From an uncultured Dehalococcoidia bacterium (lineage in GTDB: Bacteria; Chloroflexota; Dehalococcoidia; Lucifugimonadales; G958296245): a DNA stretch of 64,000 nt. The notes under the pieces are model-generated. The model made no database searches and was not told where the DNA came from. It saw only the letters and a list, made by a program, of their open reading frames with translations. This document shows positions 25,655-35,474 of this stretch, piece by piece. The stretch is from contig OY282458.1 of assembly GCA_958296245.1 (NCBI GenBank), forward strand, positions 1,324,777 to 1,388,776, given 5' to 3'. How positions within the stretch are numbered: the first letter of the stretch is position 1; each line of letters opens with the position of its first letter. A program made the position numbers and the translations under genes.

Positions 25655-25704
25655 GGAGCCGGCCTGGTAGATAATCCGTTATCGCCAAGGCCGGCTCCTC
25701 TTTA
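25655..25704 (+). terminator. Rho-independent-type terminator after the binding-protein gene
   Basis: An 11-bp perfect stem, GGAGCCGGCCT (25655-25665) with AGGCCGGCTCC (25688-25698), is followed by TCTTT. The 22-nt loop contains a second 5-bp hairpin (GATAA-TCCG-TTATC). It lies between the binding-protein gene and the rest of the cluster. It would keep the binding protein more abundant than the permeases, a common arrangement. Confidence 0.8.
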
Positions 25705-25776
25705 GGCGCCGCATATCGTAGACAAGGATCCTCCCGCCGGCTAAAGAAGGGCCTCGAAAGGGTTAAGGTATTCCGC

Positions 25777-26943
25777 ATGGTTGATATAGTCGTAGTCAAT
25801 CCCAGCAGGCCCGCCGCCCAGGCAATGGAGTCGGGGGTGAAGAAGGCCGTGCTGACCTTCTATGAAGGGGTGCTGGAGAGCCACCCGCGCGTACTCAGCT
25901 ACAGAGCACCCGGCGCGTCGGGGTTTGAGAACCGTGGTCTGTACCAGATATCGCCCTTCGGCGAACCTTTGAAGACGCTCGCGGGGCCGGCGCGCGCCGC
26001 AGGTCAGGAGACCCACCCCTACGCCCTCGTGGGCACCGCCGGCGTTTGGATGGGCTCGCGCAGGACGAAGCCCCGCACCCGCATGCGTCTCGGCACCATA
26101 CCCAAGTTCAGCGCCGAGCACCGGGAATACCTCTCCAAGGACCGGAATGGCGAGAGTTGGCTCGATTGGGAGATAGGGGAGAGCCCGTTGGGCTACGACG
26201 TCGGCTATATGGGCCTCGCCTACCCGGAGGTCCGAGAGTACGAGAGGGCCGCTTTCGTATCATACGCGAGGGACTTCGGAGCCGACGGGGTCCAGTTGGA
26301 GCTTCTGCAGGTGCTGGCCGAGGGTGGCGAGGTGTGGCCGCTCGGCTATGACGATCCCGCCATCGAGGAGTACAAGAGGACCTACGGCGTCGATCCCAGG
26401 GAGGTCGATGCCAACGACGAGAACTGGGCCCGCCTCAGAGCAGGTTACTACACGCAGTTCGTCAGGGAACTGAGGCAGGACCTGGACGCGCTCGGCAGGA
26501 AGGTGGAGGTCTCGGTGGCCTCCGAGGGCGTGTGGGACGATCCGGCGGCCGCCTACAAGTACGTGGTCGACTGGCCGACCTGGGTCGAAGAGGGCTTGGT
26601 CGACTCGCTTCACCCCAGGTTCTGGATCATCGACCCCGAATACCCCTTGAGCTACCCCAACAGCGAGACGGGGTCGTGGTTGGTGGACAACGCCCGCATC
26701 GCTCAGGAGATATCGACCGTCAAGGATTTCGTCGGCGACCGCTGCAAGATATACGGGACGGTGTTGTGCAAGCACGACGGGCCGGCTCCTCCCATTAGCG
26801 AGCTGACACCTCGCATCGCCGGGGCCGCGAAGGCGATCATCGAAGCCGGGTCCGATGGATTCGGCATATACACCGACGCGCAGGTAATGGCCACCGACGA
26901 GTTCTGGGACTGCCTGAGGGAAATCCACGAGGGCCGGTTCTAG
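25777..26943 (+). CDS. TIM-barrel glycoside-hydrolase-like protein, paralogue 1
   Basis: 388 residues, no signal peptide. YDVGYMGLAYPEVREYERAA, DFGADGVQLELLQVL, FVRELRQDLDALGRKVEVSV and LHPRFWIIDPEYPLSYP are typical of the loose family of 'glycosyl hydrolase-like' (GHL10-type) barrels, with conserved acidic residues at strand ends. It is a close paralogue of 27038-28207 and more distantly related to 32028-33803. It sits between the binding protein and permeases, so it probably acts on the imported compound in the cytoplasm. The exact substrate cannot be read from the sequence. Confidence 0.7.
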   Translation: MVDIVVVNPSRPAAQAMESGVKKAVLTFYEGVLESHPRVLSYRAPGASGFENRGLYQISPFGEPLKTLAGPARAAGQETHPYALVGTAGVWMGSRRTKPRTRMRLGTIPKFSAEHREYLSKDRNGESWLDWEIGESPLGYDVGYMGLAYPEVREYERAAFVSYARDFGADGVQLELLQVLAEGGEVWPLGYDDPAIEEYKRTYGVDPREVDANDENWARLRAGYYTQFVRELRQDLDALGRKVEVSVASEGVWDDPAAAYKYVVDWPTWVEEGLVDSLHPRFWIIDPEYPLSYPNSETGSWLVDNARIAQEISTVKDFVGDRCKIYGTVLCKHDGPAPPISELTPRIAGAAKAIIEAGSDGFGIYTDAQVMATDEFWDCLREIHEGRF

Positions 26944-27037
26944 GGGCGTGTCTCTACCCTGCCTCCTGGGATAAGGCCGGCGGCAATTCCTGGAGGCCGG
27001 TTCGCGTCGGGGTGAGGGCGGCCGCAGGGGAGTTCCA

Positions 27038-28207
27038 GTGATACCCATCGTCGTAACCAATCCGTCCCGGCCCGCCGCGCAGGCCATGGAGGCGGGCGTC
27101 AGCAAGGCCGTGCTCACCTGCTATCATGGGATGCTGGACAGTCACCCGCGCGTGTTGTGCTACCGGCCGCCCGGCGCCTCGTCCGGGGCCGAAGACAGAG
27201 GCCACTACCGCCACACCGAGCCCGGCGAGCCGCTGCGCTCCGCCGCCCTGGATGCGCACTCGGCGGGCCAGGAGGCCCACCCGTACGCCCTTGTCGCCAA
27301 CGCCGGCCTCTGGGAGGGCTCCCGGAGGGCCAAGCCCAGCGCCAGGATGCGGCTCGGCTCGATGCCGAAGTTTGCCATCGAGCATCAGGAGTACCTTTCA
27401 CGGGCACGGGACGGTACGACCTGGCTCGATTGGGAGATAGGGGAGAGCCCGCTGGGCTACGACATCGGCTACATGGGCCTCGCCTACCCGGAGGTGCGCG
27501 AGTACGAGCGCGCTGCGTTCGTCTCGTACGTCAGGGACTTCGGCGCGGACGGCGTGCAGATGGAGTTCGTCCAGGTGCTCGCCGAGGGCGGCGGGGTGTG
27601 GCCGCTGGGCTACGACGCGCCCGCCATCGAGGCATACGAAGAACAGTACGGCATCGACCCGCGCGAGGTCGACGCCAACGACGAGGCTTGGGCGCGCCTC
27701 CGCGCAGGCTACTTCACCCAGTTCGTCAGGGAGCTCCGGGAGGACCTGGACAGCCTTGGGAAGAAGGTCGAGTTCTCCGTAGCCAGCGAGGGCGTATGGG
27801 CCGACCCATCGACGGCCTACAAGTACATGCTCGACTGGCCCGCCTGGGTGGACGAGGGCATTATCGACACGCTGCATCCCAGGTTCTGGATCATCGACCC
27901 CGAGTACCCGTTGAGCTACCCCAACAGCGAAACGGGTTCCTGGTACGTGGACGACGCCCGCATCGCGCAGGAAATATCGACGATCAAGGGTGTCGTCGGG
28001 GACCGCTGCAAGATATACGGGACGGTCATCTGCAAGCACGATGGGCCGGCGCCGCCGACCTCCGACCTTACTCCCAGGATCGCCTCGGCTGCGAAGGCCA
28101 TGTTGGAGTGCGGTTCGGATGCGTTCGGCATATACACCGACGCCCAGGTTATGTCCACCGGCGAGTTCTGGGACTGCATGAAGAGCATCCACGAAGGCAG
28201 CACGTAG
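27038..28207 (+). CDS. TIM-barrel glycoside-hydrolase-like protein, paralogue 2
   Basis: 389 residues from a GTG start with GGGGAG 6 nt upstream. By eye about three quarters or more of the residues equal those of 25777-26943, with long identical blocks such as RFWIIDPEYPLSYPNSETGS. The two genes are a recent tandem duplication separated by 94 bp. Most differences are in the first 130 residues. It is followed after 28 bp by the first permease gene, so it is probably part of the transporter operon. The two copies may differ in substrate preference. Confidence 0.7.
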   Translation: MIPIVVTNPSRPAAQAMEAGVSKAVLTCYHGMLDSHPRVLCYRPPGASSGAEDRGHYRHTEPGEPLRSAALDAHSAGQEAHPYALVANAGLWEGSRRAKPSARMRLGSMPKFAIEHQEYLSRARDGTTWLDWEIGESPLGYDIGYMGLAYPEVREYERAAFVSYVRDFGADGVQMEFVQVLAEGGGVWPLGYDAPAIEAYEEQYGIDPREVDANDEAWARLRAGYFTQFVRELREDLDSLGKKVEFSVASEGVWADPSTAYKYMLDWPAWVDEGIIDTLHPRFWIIDPEYPLSYPNSETGSWYVDDARIAQEISTIKGVVGDRCKIYGTVICKHDGPAPPTSDLTPRIASAAKAMLECGSDAFGIYTDAQVMSTGEFWDCMKSIHEGST

Positions 28208-28235
28208 CGCCGCTTCCGGCGCAAACCGAGTCCTC

Positions 28236-29195
28236 ATGGGCCTGTACATCGTCCGCCGCCTGCTGATCACCCTGCCGATGCTCTTGGGCATCTCCATCGT
28301 GACGTTCTTCTTCATCAACCTTGCGCCCGGCGACCCCATCAGCGCAATGATCAACCCCAACACCGCCGAGACGATGGAGGACTACGAGAAGGTACGCGAG
28401 AGGTTGGGACTCAACAAGCCGATCCTGGTCCGCTACGGGATATGGCTGGGTCAGCTTGTAAGGGGCAATTTCGGATACTCCTACTTCACGGGGGAGCCTG
28501 TGCTGACCGTAGTGAGCAAGCGTCTTATCCCAACCCTGGAGCTGACCATAACTGCGCTCATCCTATCCACCGTATTCGGTACGCTGTTCGGGGTGATTGC
28601 CGCCCTTAAGCAGTACAGCATCTACGATTACGGCCTGAGCGTAGTGTCGCTGTTCGGCGTATCGGTACCCACCTTCTTCTTTGCCCTGGTGGCCCTGTAC
28701 GTCTTCGCCGCCACCTTGGAGATAATGCCCACCTTCGGCATGTACGACCTGGAGGAAGGGTTCTCTTTGCGATCCAACCTCCATCACCTGATCATGCCGG
28801 CGTTCGTCCTCTCCATCGACTCGATGGCGGGCAACACGCGCTACGCGCGCACGGCGATGCTGGAGGTGATGCGGTCGGACTACGTGACCACCGCCAGAGC
28901 CAAGGGGCTGTCGGAATACTCGGTAATCGCCAGGCACGCCTTCCGCAACACCCTGCTGCCGCTCATAACGATAACCACCCTCCGGCTGCCCAGCCTGATC
29001 GGGGGCGCCTTCATCATCGAGTTCATGTTCACGTGGCCCGGGATGGGCCAGCTTGGCTTGGCTTCCATCACCCACAGGGATTACTCCGTGCTGATGGGGC
29101 TGACCTTCTTCACGGCCACGCTGGTGCTGCTGGCGAACCTGCTTGCCGACATCCTCTACGCATACGCCGACCCGCGCATACGGGTCTCGGTCTGA
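28236..29195 (+). CDS. ABC transporter permease, DppB/OppB type
   Basis: 319 residues with six predicted membrane segments. The N-terminal signature MGLYIVRRLLITLPMLLGIS, the loop LAPGDPI, and the cytoplasmic EAA loop (YVTTARAKGLSEYSVIARHAFRN, shown here in part) that docks the ATPase all match DppB. It pairs with the DppC-type gene 14 bp downstream and with the binding protein at 23571. The operon holds no ATPase gene, so the ATP-binding subunits must come from elsewhere in the genome. Confidence 0.93.
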   Translation: MGLYIVRRLLITLPMLLGISIVTFFFINLAPGDPISAMINPNTAETMEDYEKVRERLGLNKPILVRYGIWLGQLVRGNFGYSYFTGEPVLTVVSKRLIPTLELTITALILSTVFGTLFGVIAALKQYSIYDYGLSVVSLFGVSVPTFFFALVALYVFAATLEIMPTFGMYDLEEGFSLRSNLHHLIMPAFVLSIDSMAGNTRYARTAMLEVMRSDYVTTARAKGLSEYSVIARHAFRNTLLPLITITTLRLPSLIGGAFIIEFMFTWPGMGQLGLASITHRDYSVLMGLTFFTATLVLLANLLADILYAYADPRIRVSV

Positions 29196-29209
29196 CGAGG
29201 AGCCCAGGG

Positions 29210-30121
29210 ATGGCGGAGCAGACAGGAGCGGCGCACGGCGGCAGGGACGCGATAGAGGACCAATGGGACCGCCGCAAGTCACAGCCCAGCACGTGGCGGC
29301 GCTTCAGACGCCATAGGGTAGCCTTCGTCGGGCTGGCCATATTGAGCCTGCTGTCGTTCGCAGCCATCTTCGCTCCGTATATTGCCAGACACCATCCGCT
29401 GTACGTGGACCTCGATAAGGTCAAGCAGTCGCCGAGTCTGGAGCACAAGCTCGGGACCGACGAGGCGGGGCGCGACGTGTTCGCGCGGCTCATCTTCGGA
29501 GGCCGCGTCTCCCTGAGTGTAGGTCTTGTCTCCGCCGCCATCACGGCGGCCATTGGCACCGTGATAGGACTTGTTTCAGGATACGCCGGGCGGAGGATCG
29601 ACAATGTCCTCATGCGCTTCACGGAACTAGTGATGACCTTCCCTGCATTCTTCCTCATTCTGATCCTGATCGCGCTAATCGGAAGGAACGTCTTCAACAT
29701 AATGCTCGTGATCGGCCTGTTTGGCTGGCCGGGGCTTGCGCGCCTGGTCCGCGGGCAGGTGCTCTCCATCAAGGAGATGGACTACGTCGTCGCGGCGCGC
29801 GCGCTGGGCGGGAGCGACAGGCGCGTCGTCTTCATACACATCATGCCCGCAATCCTTGGCTACGTTGCCGTGGCGGCCATGCTGACGGTTGCGGGGGCCA
29901 TCATCACCGAGACCTCCCTAAGCTTCATAGGGTTCGGCATAAAGCTTCCCATGCCGTCTTGGGGCAACATGATGACGTCCGCCCAGGGCCTGCACACCCT
30001 GCAGTACGAGCCCTGGATATGGGCCCCGCCGGGCATCGTGATCTCGGCGACGGTAATAGCCGTCAACTTCGTAGGCGACGGGCTGAGAGATGCCCTGGAC
30101 CCACGCACCAGGGTCGAGTAA
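29210..30121 (+). CDS. ABC transporter permease, DppC/OppC type
   Basis: About 303 residues from ATG 29210 (GAGGAG about 7 nt before it). The N-terminal OppC-type region RRHRVAFVGLAIL with one TM is followed by LGTDEAGRDVFARLIFGGR and five further TMs. The EAA loop YVVAARALGGSDRRVVFIHI and the C-terminal FVGDGLRDALDPR are canonical. It is the last gene of the transporter operon and runs into a convergent beta-helix gene 61 bp away. Confidence 0.93.
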   Translation: MAEQTGAAHGGRDAIEDQWDRRKSQPSTWRRFRRHRVAFVGLAILSLLSFAAIFAPYIARHHPLYVDLDKVKQSPSLEHKLGTDEAGRDVFARLIFGGRVSLSVGLVSAAITAAIGTVIGLVSGYAGRRIDNVLMRFTELVMTFPAFFLILILIALIGRNVFNIMLVIGLFGWPGLARLVRGQVLSIKEMDYVVAARALGGSDRRVVFIHIMPAILGYVAVAAMLTVAGAIITETSLSFIGFGIKLPMPSWGNMMTSAQGLHTLQYEPWIWAPPGIVISATVIAVNFVGDGLRDALDPRTRVE

Positions 30122-30182
30122 CGGGAGACGTGCGGCCACGGTGGGCTGAGTTGGGCGCCCGTGACCCTGTGGAAGAGTTGCG

Positions 30183-31844
30183 TTAGTGCGAGGGCGGCTT
30201 CGGCCCGCGCTTGCGCGGACGCTTTCCCCGCACCGCCATCCCGAGCGGAAACGCCAGGAGCAGCAGGTTTGCCAGTCCCGCTGAGGCCGGGGCATTGGGA
30301 GGGGCGATGCAGCCGTGGCCGGTCAGCGGTACCGGCGTCGCCACCGGACCGGTCGCTTCCACCTCCTCGACCATCGTGGTCAGCATGACCAACGTCGCCT
30401 CGGACTCCGATGTCCCGTCGCTGGCCCGGTAGCTGAAGGATTCGGCTCCGGACTCGGGGTCGGGGCTGTACGTGAAGGAGCCGTCTTCGTTTAGGGACAG
30501 CTTCCCGTTGCCGACATCGGCGGCCAGCAGGGCCGTGAGCGGGGCCCCGCTCCGGCTCGTATCGTTGGCGAGCACCCCGGAAGTCGGGTCTATCGTGAGG
30601 ACGAGCCCAGGCTCGATGACGTAGCCGTCGACCTCCGAGACGGGCGCCCGGCTTGGGGGGGCGTTGATCTCGACGGACCCGAGGTCGCTCGCGCCGCCTT
30701 CGGGCCGCCGGGCGCCCCTCTGGTCGGCGCCGGGGGCCGCCGCGTCGTCGCCCGCGTCCACCGCCGGACTTCCGGCCATTGGTGCGTGGGTCAGACTGGC
30801 GCCGCCGTTGTCCTCCAGGGGGCCGAGCATCGGGTCTACCCCGGAGATGTCCCCTGGGTCCGAAAAGCCGCAGGAGCCGTCGCTATCCAGGTTATGGCCG
30901 AGCGAATTGATGCGCCCGGCGCAATCGTTGCCGGAGCCGCTATTGGCTACGATGGTATTGGTGAGGTCGGCCTTGAAGAGGAGGTCGTTGAAGATGCCCC
31001 CACCCTCGGCGGCGCTATTCCCGGCGAACGTGCTGTTTACCACCGTTGCAGTGCCGGCGTTGTTGAGGCCGCCGCCGTCCAGCTCCGCGCTATTGCCGCT
31101 GACCGTGCTGTTGATCATGGACAGGACGCCTGCGAGCTGTATGCCGCCTCCGGTAGCCTTTGCCGTGTTGCCGCTGATGGTACTGTTAATCACGGTCGTC
31201 GCCCGCCCAGCGTAGAGACCGCCGCCGTAGAGGGCCGAATTCTCGCTGATGGTGCTGCCGGTTATCTCCAGCGTGCCGAGTACCGCGGCGACCGCCCCCC
31301 CTCGGTTGAAGGTCGTGTTGCCGGTGAGGGCCACGTCGGAGAGTGTGAGGGTCGCCCCTCCCAGGATGTTGATCCCGCCTCCGTCGCCCTGGTCGCCGGA
31401 AGTCCTCGAGCCCACGGCTACCGCTCCCTTGCCGTAACGTATCGTCATGCCGGTGATGGCTACGTTGCCGGGGGTGTTCACCAGGAAGACCCGGTACTCC
31501 GCCGCTCCGGGTTCCGCCGCCGCCTGCACGATGGTCCTCCGTTGCCCCGCGCCGGTGATGATCAACGACTTGTCGATGTCGAGCTGCGCCCCCAAGGTGT
31601 ACGTGCCTGCGGGGACTGTTACGATGCTCCCCGGGGCGGCAGTGCTCACAGCCTCCCGTAGGGAGCAATCGGCGTCGCATTGCCCGTCGTCGGTGTCCGC
31701 CGTCTTCGTGACTGTCAGGGAGGGCGCCGGCTGCGCCGCCGCATGGCCGATGCCGACCACCGCGGCGGCCAGTAGGGTAGCAACCAAGAGGAAAAGGGGC
31801 CGACGGAGCCTATGATGGCTTACCAAGCTGCTCCTCGATCCCAT
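30183..31844 (-). CDS. CSLREA-domain beta-helix surface protein
   Basis: About 553 residues from ATG 31844 (an upstream ATG at 31940 would add 32 residues). A signal peptide (about 12-38, ending HAAAQP) is followed by the CSLREA motif and a right-handed beta-helix of repeats built on the pattern NSTxSGNxA with GGGxxx turns, then a 'choice-of-anchor'-type segment. Next comes a cadherin-like/VCBS-type domain (GVLANDTSRSG, SYRASDGTSE), a hydrophobic segment near the C-terminus and a basic tail. The tail suggests a cell-surface protein held by a sorting anchor. Its neighbours suggest polysaccharide binding, but this is not shown. Confidence 0.8.
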   Translation of the reverse strand: MGSRSSLVSHHRLRRPLFLLVATLLAAAVVGIGHAAAQPAPSLTVTKTADTDDGQCDADCSLREAVSTAAPGSIVTVPAGTYTLGAQLDIDKSLIITGAGQRRTIVQAAAEPGAAEYRVFLVNTPGNVAITGMTIRYGKGAVAVGSRTSGDQGDGGGINILGGATLTLSDVALTGNTTFNRGGAVAAVLGTLEITGSTISENSALYGGGLYAGRATTVINSTISGNTAKATGGGIQLAGVLSMINSTVSGNSAELDGGGLNNAGTATVVNSTFAGNSAAEGGGIFNDLLFKADLTNTIVANSGSGNDCAGRINSLGHNLDSDGSCGFSDPGDISGVDPMLGPLEDNGGASLTHAPMAGSPAVDAGDDAAAPGADQRGARRPEGGASDLGSVEINAPPSRAPVSEVDGYVIEPGLVLTIDPTSGVLANDTSRSGAPLTALLAADVGNGKLSLNEDGSFTYSPDPESGAESFSYRASDGTSESEATLVMLTTMVEEVEATGPVATPVPLTGHGCIAPPNAPASAGLANLLLLAFPLGMAVRGKRPRKRGPKPPSH

Positions 31845-32027
31845 GAGAGACTGCATTCTATAGAAGCCGGAGGTGAGGGCGCAAGGGCAGGTTGGAATAG
31901 GCCGGAAGAGGAGGTGACAGCCGCGAACGGCAATGGACAACGATGATCATCCCCGCAAGGTATCCAGCCTGATAGAATGCGCAGGCTGTCCCTTTTTCAT
32001 AATCGCGGCAGCCCTGCGGAGGTGATA

Positions 32028-33803
32028 ATGGGCGAGACTCACAGCGACAACTTGGCGGACAGGGGGCTGTCGTCGGACCCCGTGTACATTGCCGACCTGG
32101 GGATGTGCCAGCCCTCCGGCGCCATCTCCCGCAAGTCGGAGCGTCACCGGTGGCGGGCGTACGATTACGAGGTTGCCGGTTTTGCCGGCGTCATGCTCAT
32201 GGCCGGCCCGGAGACCGAGGCGCCCGAGATCACCTACCCGCTGGACGTCGACGGGTGGCACGCGGTGTCCATAGGGTTCTACTCCACCACGCACAACCTC
32301 AGCGGGGTCAACGATTTCCTGGTCAGGCTCTCGGGCGACGACACCTTTTCGGTACTCGACCCCGTCAGGGCTGATGCCTTCGAGCAGCAGCAACAACTTG
32401 AGGAGATCTACTGGAAGACGGCGAACCTCACCGGCCAGCAGATCGTGTTTGGTCAACTGTCGCGCAGAAGAGGGCTGGGCGGCGGGCCCGGGGTCGTGGA
32501 GTGCGGCCCGGTCCGCATCGCGTACGTCAAGCTCGTCCCGCTGACCGGCCCCGAGGTGGAGGAGCACACCCGGGACAGAGGCGACGGGAAGAACAAGAAA
32601 CTCTACGCCCACAACGACTCGTTCAGCTTCCAGAACGAGTACCGGCCCACCACCGCCGAGGCGATCAGGCGGCAGATCGAGCCGTACCGGGACACCGACT
32701 TCTCGCGCATGTACTGGGAGATCGGGAACGGGGACACGCTCTTCTACCCGTCCAAGATCGGCCGCAACTGGGATACTATCGACCTCCCGGAGGACTACGG
32801 ACGGATGCGCGACCGGCTCCGTGACGAGGCGTGGCGCATCCTGCGGCAGGACGGCGTCGACCCCTTCCGGGTCGCCGTGGACCACGCGCACGACGTCGGC
32901 CTCGAGATACACGGCTCCTACCGGCTCGCGGCGTGGACATATCCGCCGCCCGCGCTGAGCTATGCGTTCGAAGGCGGGATGTGGGATAAGCGGCCGGACC
33001 TGCGCTGCGTCGATCGGGATGGGCGGTATCTCCCGCGCCTTTCCTATGCTTTCCGCGAGGTGCAGGACTTCGCACTGTCCGTACTGCGGGAGGCGGCCAG
33101 CTACCCGCTGGACGGCTTGGCGCTTCTCTACAACCGCCGGCCGCCGTACATCATGTACGAACAGCCGCTGATCGACCGCTTCCAAGAGGAGCACGGCGAG
33201 GACCCGCGCCGGCTGCCCGAAGACGACCCCGCCTGGCTTGCGTATCGGGCCGGCGTCGTGACGGACTTCATGCGGCGCGTCCGGGCCGAGTTGAATACCA
33301 TCGCGGACGAGCAGGGGCGCGGGCCGATCCACGTCACGGCCTGCGTGTTGGGCAAGGCGGAAGACAACATGTACTTCGGCTTGGACACGGAGACCTGGGC
33401 CGGAGATGGTCTGATCGACACGCTCATACCGTACAGCCCGGCCCCGTTGGCAATGCCGATAGCCAGCGACATATGGTCGGACCCCGAACAGGTCGAGCCC
33501 TTCGTGTCGATGGTGCGGGGGACCAACTGCGGGCTGGCTCTGAACGTCATGCCCAGGGACCTCGGCCCCGAGGAGTACCGCCGGATGGCCTCGATGCTCT
33601 ACGGGGTGGGGGCGGAGGCCCTGTTCTTTTGGGACACCAACGCGCGCTGCACCTACCGGCCTCCTTGGGCGGCTCTTAGGAGACTGGGGCACAGGGACGA
33701 GATAGAGGGCTGGCTGCAGGCGGGCGAGCCCGACTTGGGCGCCGTGGTGCAGCCTCTACGGTCGCTGGCCGGCTGGAACATGGAGGCGATAGCTCCGGGT
33801 TGA
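32028..33803 (+). CDS. TIM-barrel glycoside-hydrolase-like protein, long form
   Basis: 591 residues from ATG 32028, preceded by a near-perfect ribosome site GGAGGTGAT; an ATG at 31977 is in frame but lacks one. The first 200 residues are a beta-rich domain (DVDGWHAVSIGFYST), perhaps sugar-binding. The rest is a barrel with DPFRVAVDHAHDVGLEIHGS, LREAASYPLDGLALLYNRR and EALFFWDTN, related in pattern to the two paralogues at 25777 and 27038. No signal peptide is visible. It is transcribed divergently from the surface protein, the two sharing about 180 bp between preferred starts. Confidence 0.7.
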   Translation: MGETHSDNLADRGLSSDPVYIADLGMCQPSGAISRKSERHRWRAYDYEVAGFAGVMLMAGPETEAPEITYPLDVDGWHAVSIGFYSTTHNLSGVNDFLVRLSGDDTFSVLDPVRADAFEQQQQLEEIYWKTANLTGQQIVFGQLSRRRGLGGGPGVVECGPVRIAYVKLVPLTGPEVEEHTRDRGDGKNKKLYAHNDSFSFQNEYRPTTAEAIRRQIEPYRDTDFSRMYWEIGNGDTLFYPSKIGRNWDTIDLPEDYGRMRDRLRDEAWRILRQDGVDPFRVAVDHAHDVGLEIHGSYRLAAWTYPPPALSYAFEGGMWDKRPDLRCVDRDGRYLPRLSYAFREVQDFALSVLREAASYPLDGLALLYNRRPPYIMYEQPLIDRFQEEHGEDPRRLPEDDPAWLAYRAGVVTDFMRRVRAELNTIADEQGRGPIHVTACVLGKAEDNMYFGLDTETWAGDGLIDTLIPYSPAPLAMPIASDIWSDPEQVEPFVSMVRGTNCGLALNVMPRDLGPEEYRRMASMLYGVGAEALFFWDTNARCTYRPPWAALRRLGHRDEIEGWLQAGEPDLGAVVQPLRSLAGWNMEAIAPG

Positions 33804-33814
33804 CCCTAAAGGCT

Positions 33815-34720
33815 CTACGCAACAGCCGCGGCTGCTGCGTACCCGATGAGCTTGTAGGTCAGCTTGGCCGCCGTGAAGGCGCAGGCCTCCGGACCCTCGC
33901 CGGGGCTTAGCTCCGTTACGTCGAACCCGACGATGCGCCTCCGGCCGGCGACCGCTTTCAGGAGGCCCGTGGCTTCGGCCCAGCTCATCCCGCCCGGCTC
34001 CGGCGTACCCACGGCGGCCATCAGCGACGGGTCGAACACGTCCAGATCGACGCTGACGTAAACGTCCCCCGTCAGGGAGTCCAGCACCAGGGCCGCCAGT
34101 TCCTCCGGGGGGATGCCGGACGGCCAGAATACCACCGGCACGCCTGCCTCGCGGATGAAGCCGCGCTCGGGGGCGCTCAGGCTCCGCACGCCCACCTCGA
34201 CTATGGGGCACGTCTCCTGCAGTCGGCGCGCCACGGAGGCGTGCCCCCAGGGCGTGCCCATGTACTCGTCCCGCATGTCTGCGTGGGCGTCCAAGTAGAG
34301 CACCGAGAGGTTCGGGTAGATGCTCTTCAGGGCGCGGACGGCGCCGACGGTCACTGAGTGGTCTCCTCCCAGCACACCCACCAGCGCGCCCCTGCGCGCG
34401 GCTGCGCGCACCGACTTTTCGACCCGGCGAATCATCGCCTCCGGGCCGCTCACGTCCGGCTCCAGTTCGGGCGCCGTGTAGATGCCCATGCCCGAAAGGT
34501 CCCTGTCGAGCTCGATGTCGTAGTCCTCAAGCTGCCGCGAAGCGTTGATGATCGCAGCGGGGCCGTCACGCGCTCCCGTCCGATAGGACGTCGTGCTGTC
34601 GTAGGGGATGGGAAGAATGACCACCCGTGCGCCGGCAGGCGTAACCTCCCCCGGCGGCACGCCCAAGAAGGTGTTCCAGTATCTGGGAGTCCCGCCCAGA
34701 AGGTCCTCGGGTTCAGTCAT
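33815..34720 (-). CDS. speB: Agmatinase/arginase-family ureohydrolase
   Basis: 301 residues. Manganese-site motifs are GGDHS at about 118-122, DAHAD at 144-148 and a later SVDLDVFDPS. The enzyme class splits agmatine to putrescine and urea (or acts on arginine or guanidinobutyrate). The adjacent AdoMet decarboxylase gene, whose end overlaps its start by 8 nt, makes a polyamine role likely and supports agmatinase. No arginine decarboxylase or spermidine synthase gene is next to it. It converges on the glycosidase-like gene with 11 bp between them. Confidence 0.9.
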   Translation of the reverse strand: MTEPEDLLGGTPRYWNTFLGVPPGEVTPAGARVVILPIPYDSTTSYRTGARDGPAAIINASRQLEDYDIELDRDLSGMGIYTAPELEPDVSGPEAMIRRVEKSVRAAARRGALVGVLGGDHSVTVGAVRALKSIYPNLSVLYLDAHADMRDEYMGTPWGHASVARRLQETCPIVEVGVRSLSAPERGFIREAGVPVVFWPSGIPPEELAALVLDSLTGDVYVSVDLDVFDPSLMAAVGTPEPGGMSWAEATGLLKAVAGRRRIVGFDVTELSPGEGPEACAFTAAKLTYKLIGYAAAAAVA

Positions 34721-35147
34721 CGCCGGCAGAGGGCCCCGCAGTCAGGGAGACTCGCTCCCTGACCAGCCCGCCGTAGGCTTCCCTCGGGGTTGAATGTTCC
34801 CACCCGCGCTCCAGGGTCGATACCTTGACCTCTGAGAGGCCGAAGGCCGCCTTGACGTGCTTCACCGATTCAGCGGCCTCGAAGCTCTTGCAGGAGAAGA
34901 CGTCGATATTGACGTAGCCCCTGTCGGGGAAGGTGTGCACGCTGATGTGGCTCTCGGCTATCAGTACGAAGCCGGAGATTCCCCAATCCTCGGGCACCCG
35001 GCCCCGGTACGTGTAGACCTGCGGCGCGATCATCTTCGTCATGCCGATCTTCTCCGGGTACCCGTCCAGGAAGCGGTACACAAGGCCCTCGTCCTGAAGC
35101 CTGCCCCGATCCGCGCCGTATCCGTCGACTATGAGGTGCAAGGGCAT
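34713..35147 (-). CDS. speD: S-adenosylmethionine decarboxylase proenzyme
   Basis: 144 residues, the short bacterial type. The self-cleavage Glu-Ser pair (IAESHISVHTFPDRG, with Ser about 66 becoming the pyruvoyl group), the catalytic His and VNIDVFSC with the conserved Cys are present. The enzyme makes decarboxylated AdoMet, the aminopropyl donor for spermidine. The tail beyond residue 120 (ERGWEHSTPREAY) is a little longer than usual. It is the first gene of a two-gene operon with speB. Confidence 0.94.
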   Translation of the reverse strand: MPLHLIVDGYGADRGRLQDEGLVYRFLDGYPEKIGMTKMIAPQVYTYRGRVPEDWGISGFVLIAESHISVHTFPDRGYVNIDVFSCKSFEAAESVKHVKAAFGLSEVKVSTLERGWEHSTPREAYGGLVRERVSLTAGPSAGDD

Positions 35148-35474
35148 CTATCCCGTATCTGTTTCTTACCGGCGGCAGCCCGCGCGGACAGCCTATAGTG
35201 TACCGTACTCGCCGGTATCTCTACAGGAGCGCGCCGGTCAGGACTCTCGCCCAAATCCCATCAGCTCGATGCGGTCACCATAACGGCGAAACGTCGGCAG
35301 CCAGCGCTCCCGTATGCGGGCATGGTTGCGACGATGTTGGCGTGGTGAATTTGCCGCCCGCCTACGGAAACTTCACGGCACAGCCCCGGCTCTCCCGGTA
35401 CTTCCACCCCTTGGTCTGTCGCCATGCCGAGTCTCCGTGTCTTCGCCAAGTACCCAAAGGTGATGCTCAACAGG

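Noticed and set aside
30786-31661. Plus-strand frame opposite the CSLREA protein
   Set aside because: Antisense of a repetitive Gly/Ala/Thr-rich gene; no start signal or recognisable motif.
31947-33692. 581-codon reverse frame opposite the long glycosidase-like gene
   Set aside because: High GC third positions keep it open by chance; the plus-strand protein has a perfect ribosome site and clear homology.
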